Assembly: GCF_003026475.1 (NCBI RefSeq)
Contig: NZ_PYMC01000024.1
Span: 1 to 58,099 of the forward strand
Reading direction: 5' to 3'
DNA length: 58,099 nucleotides
From: Photobacterium lipolyticum
GTDB taxonomy: Bacteria > Pseudomonadota > Gammaproteobacteria > Enterobacterales > Vibrionaceae
In this document: positions 54,182 to 58,099 of the stretch, one piece after another
How positions within the stretch are numbered: the first letter of the stretch is position 1
Layout of the letters: each line of letters begins with the position of its first letter
Notes under the pieces: model-generated
Databases searched by the model: none
The model's input: only the letters and a program-made list of their open reading frames with translations
Told to the model about the DNA's origin: nothing
Program-made: the position numbers and the translations under genes

Positions 54182-55387
54182 ATGACTAAAGTATTTATTG
54201 TTGCCGCTAAACGTACACCGATTGGTAGCTTTAACGGTGCTCTTAAAACGGTTTCCCCTGCAAACCTTGCTGCTGTGGCGATTAAAGCCGCTTTGCTACA
54301 GGCAGACGTAGCAGCTGATGCAATCGATGAAGTTGTACTCGGTAACGTAGTTGGTGCTGGACAGGGCATGGGGCCGGGGCGCCAGGCCGCTATTTATGCT
54401 GGTATCCCAAATGAAGTTCCCGCCTATAGCCTGAATATGGTGTGTGGTAGTGGTATGAAAGCCGTAATGGATGCTGCAGCACATATTAAAGCGGGCGATG
54501 CCGAGCTGGTGGTTGCAGCTGGCTCGGAATCTATGTCACAAATTCCTTTCGCTGTCTCATCGCGAATTCGTGATGGTCAGAAAATGGGCAGCATGGAATT
54601 GACAGACCTATTGATTGCTGATGGTTTGACTGATGTTTTCAACGACTATCACATGGGTATGACCGCAGAAAATGTGGTTGAAAAAATAGGCCTGACTCGT
54701 GAACAACAAGACAACTTTGCTTTAGCTAGTCAGCAAAAAGCTGTGGCAGCCATTGAAGAAGGTAGGTTTGTTGATGAAATCGCACCTGTTGAAGTGACGG
54801 TTCGTCGTAAAACCAGCTTAGTCGATACCGATGAATACCCTAAAGCCGATGCCACTATTGAAGGTCTGTCGAAGCTACGTCCAGCCTTTAAGAAGGAAGG
54901 CTCAGTAACGGCGGGCAATGCGTCAGGTATCAATGATGCTGGTAGCGCAATTATCGTAGCTTCTGAAGCTGCAGTTGAGCAATATGGCCTGACTCCTCTG
55001 GCAGAAATTCGAAGCTATGCACAAGCTGGCGTTGCGCCAGAGGTAATGGGGCTAGGCCCTGTTCCTGCTGTTGTAAAAGCCTTGGATAAAGCTGATTTGG
55101 ATATTCAGTCCGTCGGCCTGTTTGAATTTAATGAAGCGTTTGCTGGCCAGGCGTTGGGTGTGTTGCATGAAGTGGCTAAAAAATTAAACACTTCGGTTGA
55201 AGACCTTGCCGAACGTACTAATGTTAATGGTGGTGCGATTGCATTAGGTCACCCTCTGGGCGCATCAGGTAACCGCATTATTGTCAGCCTTCTACACGAA
55301 ATGCGTCGTCGCGGAACGGAATATGGCCTGGCCACACTTTGTGTGGGTGGCGGTATGGGTACTGCCATCGTATTGAAGAAGGTTTAA
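54182..55387 (+). CDS. phaA: Acetyl-CoA acetyltransferase (PhaA)
   Basis: 401 residues, biosynthetic thiolase. Joins two acetyl-CoA to acetoacetyl-CoA. Nucleophile Cys88 in NMVCGSGMKAV, then NEAFAGQ, GGAIALGHPLGASG and the second Cys in LCVGGGMG. Starts 40 nt after phaB. Confidence 0.95.
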   Translation: MTKVFIVAAKRTPIGSFNGALKTVSPANLAAVAIKAALLQADVAADAIDEVVLGNVVGAGQGMGPGRQAAIYAGIPNEVPAYSLNMVCGSGMKAVMDAAAHIKAGDAELVVAAGSESMSQIPFAVSSRIRDGQKMGSMELTDLLIADGLTDVFNDYHMGMTAENVVEKIGLTREQQDNFALASQQKAVAAIEEGRFVDEIAPVEVTVRRKTSLVDTDEYPKADATIEGLSKLRPAFKKEGSVTAGNASGINDAGSAIIVASEAAVEQYGLTPLAEIRSYAQAGVAPEVMGLGPVPAVVKALDKADLDIQSVGLFEFNEAFAGQALGVLHEVAKKLNTSVEDLAERTNVNGGAIALGHPLGASGNRIIVSLLHEMRRRGTEYGLATLCVGGGMGTAIVLKKV

Positions 55388-55504
55388 CTCTCAGTTGCTC
55401 CAGATAAAGAGCAGTTGTTCCCAGATTGTACTTGCCTGAGTTAAAAGCTAATCCCTGGCTAGGTACTTCGTTAATTACTTTTTGTTATTTAAGGAATTAA
55501 GATT

Positions 55505-55852
55505 ATGTATACGGAAATGTTTAAATCTTTCTCAGAGCAAACAGAAAAGACACTTGCACCATACGTTAAGTTTAACAAATTATTTACTAAGAATGTCGAA
55601 GATCTTACCGAACTTCAACTTGCAGCTGTACGTGCTTACAGCGACCTTGGTTTATCTCAGCTTAAAGCTGTGGGTGAAGTGAAAGATCTTGAATCGTTGA
55701 CAGCATTCAATAGCCAGCAGCTAGAAACGTTAACTAAACTTTCCCAGCAGCTAATGGATGACAGCAACAAATTTTCTGCAGTTGCTCAAACGTTTAAAAA
55801 TGATGTTGAAGAACTTGTTGCTGAAAATGTAAAGCAAGTGAATCCTGTTTAA
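55505..55852 (+). CDS. phaP: Phasin (PhaP)
   Basis: 115 residues, Phasin_2 type: all-helical, amphipathic, no signal (MYTEMFKSFSEQTEKTLAP, LQLAAVRAYSDLGLSQLKA). Coats polyhydroxybutyrate granules. AAGGA precedes the start. Sits between phaA and phaC as in vibrios. Confidence 0.9.
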   Translation: MYTEMFKSFSEQTEKTLAPYVKFNKLFTKNVEDLTELQLAAVRAYSDLGLSQLKAVGEVKDLESLTAFNSQQLETLTKLSQQLMDDSNKFSAVAQTFKNDVEELVAENVKQVNPV

Positions 55853-55920
55853 GTGATATGACCACTCTGCCGCCCCTTTCTCAGGGCGGCATTATTAGCC
55901 CAGGTACAGAGGTCATTGTA

Positions 55921-57702
55921 ATGAACTATAACTTCTTTTCTGACTATTTTGCCAAGCTCCAGGACATAAACCAGCTATGGTGGAAAGAAAATTCTGGCAA
56001 AACAGTCTATAACAGCCCTCTTAGTCAAGCGCTAAACGAAGTAAGCATTGATGATACAAAACAGCTGATTGAGAAAGCATCCGCACAACCTGCCGCCCTT
56101 GCAAAAGTGCAAATGGACTGGTGGGAAAATCAAATGAAAATTTGGCAGAATGTCGCTACGAACGGTGGCGAAGGCAACGATCTAGTTAAGCCTGAAAAAG
56201 ATGACAAGCGTTTCAGTGATCCGGCATGGGCAAACGAAGCGTTTTATAACTATATTAAGCAGTCTTATTTGCTTTTCAGTAATACGATGAGAGACAGCAT
56301 CGATTCGATTGAAGGGTTAGATGAGAAAGCTAAAGAGCGACTAGGTTTCTTTTCGCGCCAGGCAATTAATGCCCTTTCGCCGACCAACTTTATAACAACC
56401 AACCCGGAGCTCGCAAAGCTTACCGTTGAAACAAATGGCGAGAACCTAGTTAGAGGCATGGAATTGCTACATGAAGACATGAAGGCAAGTGCCGATGTTC
56501 TCAAAATTCGCATGACAAATGATAATGCCTTTAAGCTGGGTGATAATGTTGCGAATACTGCGGGTGATGTGGTGTTTAAGAATGAGTTATTCGAGCTGAT
56601 TCAATATAAGCCACTGACTGAAAAAGTGAATCAAACACCGCTGCTTATTGTTCCTCCATTCATTAATAAATATTACATCTTGGATCTTCGCGAGAAGAAT
56701 TCGATGATGCGTTGGTTGGTAGAGCAAGGTCACTCGGTGTTCATAATGTCATGGCGTAACCCTGACGCAACGATGGTTGATATTGATTTTGAGCATTATG
56801 TACTTGATGGTGCCGTAAAAGCGATTGATATTGTCGCAGATATTACGGGTGAGAAGCAAATTAACGCGGCTGGTTACTGTATTGGTGGTACCTTGCTGGC
56901 GACAGCATTAGCGTATTATTCAGCTAAGCGTATGCGTAATCGAGTAAAGTCCGCTTCACTCTTTACGACATTACTGGACTTTTCACAGCCAGGTGAAATT
57001 GGTGCTTACATCAATGATCCAATTGTCACTGCAATTGAAGCGCAAAATGAAGCTAAGGGTTACATGGACGGCCGTTCACTTAGCGTAACCTTCAGCCTGT
57101 TGCGTGAAAATAGCTTATATTGGAATTACTACATCAATAATTACCTTAAAGGTAATAGCCCTATTGATTTTGACCTCTTATATTGGAATGGTGATAGTAC
57201 CAATGTGTCAGTAGCTTGCCATAGTACGTTGCTACGCAAGTTTTATCTGGAGAACAAACTGGTCGATCCTAAGGGTTATAAAGTGGGTGGCGTATATATT
57301 GATCTGACTAAAGTTAAAGTTCCGACCTATTTTATCTCGACCCAAGAAGATCATATTGCCCTTTGGCAGGGGACTTACCGAGGAGCTCAAAATCTGAGTG
57401 GTAAATCAACGTTTGTACTTGGTGAATCCGGTCATATTGCAGGTATTGTTAATCATCCGGATAAAAACAAATATGGCTTCTGGACCAATGAGAATAAGGT
57501 TGAAGATGCTGAAGAATGGTTAAATGGAGCAAACCGTCAGGATGGGTCCTGGTGGACTCACTGGAATAGTTGGTTAGCGGACTTTAATGCAGATGAACAG
57601 ATTGATGCTCGAATATCAGGAAACGCCAATTATCCTGTGATAGCAGCGGCACCAGGTTCATATGTGTTACAAACATTGCCGATTGAAGCTTCCAGGGTGT
57701 AA
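55921..57702 (+). CDS. phaC: Class I poly(3-hydroxyalkanoate) synthase (PhaC)
   Basis: 593 residues. Polymerises (R)-3-hydroxybutyryl-CoA. The lipase-like box GYCIGG carries nucleophile Cys320; Asp is in STQEDHIALW and His in GESGHIAGIVNHP. The N-terminal 200 residues are the usual granule/dimer region. AGAGGT lies 7 nt before the ATG at 55921; an earlier ATG at 55858 has no ribosome site and adds 21 atypical residues. Confidence 0.95.
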   Translation: MNYNFFSDYFAKLQDINQLWWKENSGKTVYNSPLSQALNEVSIDDTKQLIEKASAQPAALAKVQMDWWENQMKIWQNVATNGGEGNDLVKPEKDDKRFSDPAWANEAFYNYIKQSYLLFSNTMRDSIDSIEGLDEKAKERLGFFSRQAINALSPTNFITTNPELAKLTVETNGENLVRGMELLHEDMKASADVLKIRMTNDNAFKLGDNVANTAGDVVFKNELFELIQYKPLTEKVNQTPLLIVPPFINKYYILDLREKNSMMRWLVEQGHSVFIMSWRNPDATMVDIDFEHYVLDGAVKAIDIVADITGEKQINAAGYCIGGTLLATALAYYSAKRMRNRVKSASLFTTLLDFSQPGEIGAYINDPIVTAIEAQNEAKGYMDGRSLSVTFSLLRENSLYWNYYINNYLKGNSPIDFDLLYWNGDSTNVSVACHSTLLRKFYLENKLVDPKGYKVGGVYIDLTKVKVPTYFISTQEDHIALWQGTYRGAQNLSGKSTFVLGESGHIAGIVNHPDKNKYGFWTNENKVEDAEEWLNGANRQDGSWWTHWNSWLADFNADEQIDARISGNANYPVIAAAPGSYVLQTLPIEASRV

Positions 57703-57760
57703 AGAACAATATTATAAGTCAGTTGTTTAACAGGCTTAGTGCCGCTTAAATAAAAATATA

Positions 57761-57791
57761 GAAAAAGCCGACAATGTTTGCCGGCTTTTTC
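57761..57791 (+). terminator. Terminator of the pha operon
   Basis: GAAAAAGCCG pairs with CGGCTTTTTC over an 11-nt loop. Confidence 0.88.
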
Positions 57792-57896
57792 TATGCTTGG
57801 ATTAAACAAACAGTAAAACAATATTGTTTGCTTTGCCGTCTCCGCGCCTATTGTGCTTAATTGTTGAGCTGTTGGTCGATGAATTGTAAAAAACGA

Positions 57897-57924
57897 TTGT
57901 TATGTCTGAATATATCCCTATAAT
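57897..57924 (+). promoter_or_regulatory. rRNA operon promoter
   Basis: TTGTTA (57897-57902), 16-bp spacer, TATAAT (57919-57924), with an A-rich UP-like segment before the -35. The 16-bp spacing is usual for rrn P1 promoters. Confidence 0.65.
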
Positions 57925-57973
57925 TTGCCTTCGTTGTCACGATAAACTACTAAGTAGATAGCTGAGGCAACAA

Positions 57974-58099
57974 TGTTCTTTAACAATTTGACCATGCAAT
58001 CTGTGTGGGCACTCGTGAAATGATTAGTCAAAAAGATTTATCAATGAACTGAGTGACCGAACGATATGGTTCCTGCAGAGGAATGATATTGGCACAGTC
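57974..58099 (+). ncRNA. rRNA operon leader with boxA (16S gene lies beyond the window)
   Basis: TGTTCTTTAACA (57974-57985) matches the antitermination boxA consensus at 11 of 12 positions. It is followed by CAATCTGTGTGGGCACTCG, which is nearly identical in position and sequence to the E. coli rrn leader. The remainder, with TTATCAATGAACTGAGTGACC and GGCACAGTC, is typical of Vibrio rrn leaders as I recall them. No 16S sequence is reached. A 16S-23S spacer is the alternative, but the promoter just upstream argues for the leader. Confidence 0.8.

Overview
The window looks like chromosomal DNA of a marine gammaproteobacterium of the Vibrionaceae, most likely Photobacterium or a close relative. 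This is inferred from close family resemblances (YibL, SstT, GuaC, UhpABC), a NapDAGHBC nitrate reductase cluster, a phaBAPC polyhydroxybutyrate cluster in the order seen in vibrios, and an Enterobacteria/Vibrio-type rRNA operon leader at the right edge. The species call is inference; no database was searched.

Layout. (1) 1-127 is the 3' end (domains V and VI) of a group II intron whose body lies to the left. (2) 252-8465, all minus strand: uhpA-uhpB-uhpC, a sensory system for external hexose phosphate, followed by afuA-afuB-afuC, an ABC importer of the AfuABC hexose-phosphate type. (3) 8665-13896: a GntR/FCD regulator divergent from a catabolic operon (split UxaA-family enzyme, enolase-superfamily enzyme, CaiT-like BCCT carrier), with two matching operators between them. 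(4) 13995-18117: amt with a sigma-54 promoter and an NtrC-type site, a small gene behind a perfect FNR box, a divergent cold-shock-like protein, yibL and eda. (5) 18606-24031: napDAGHBC, preceded by FNR-like and NarP-like sites.

(6) 24-39 kb is the accessory stretch. It is AT-rich, gene-poor and full of decayed pieces: a pair of paralogous small genes, an alpha carbonic anhydrase, a porin 3' remnant, a VirK/YbjX protein, an integrase pseudogene behind a LexA-type box, a 186/P2-type immunity region (cI/cox), a 536-residue unknown protein translationally coupled to cI with a MazG-like pyrophosphohydrolase downstream, lipoproteins, a class 3 lipase, and a divergent gene pair around a second LexA-type box. 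Two small ORFs below the usual length cut-off are well supported: a 52-residue membrane protein behind an ideally placed class II CRP promoter (27589-27747), and a 49-residue protein between a strong ribosome site and a strong terminator (38867-39016).

(7) 37701-45414: guaC, hypothetical proteins, an AraC regulator divergent from a DUF3302-like/HlyD pair, a His-rich exported protein and sstT. (8) 45690-52664: a tight minus-strand moxR-DUF58-DUF4381-batA-batB-batD operon. (9) 53401-57702: phaB-phaA-phaP-phaC. (10) 57897-58099: promoter, boxA and leader of an rRNA operon whose 16S gene must begin just past the window.

The best candidates for something undescribed are the cI-coupled 536-residue protein plus MazG-like module inside the decayed prophage, the CRP-driven 52-residue membrane protein, and the substrate of the UxaA/enolase/BCCT operon.
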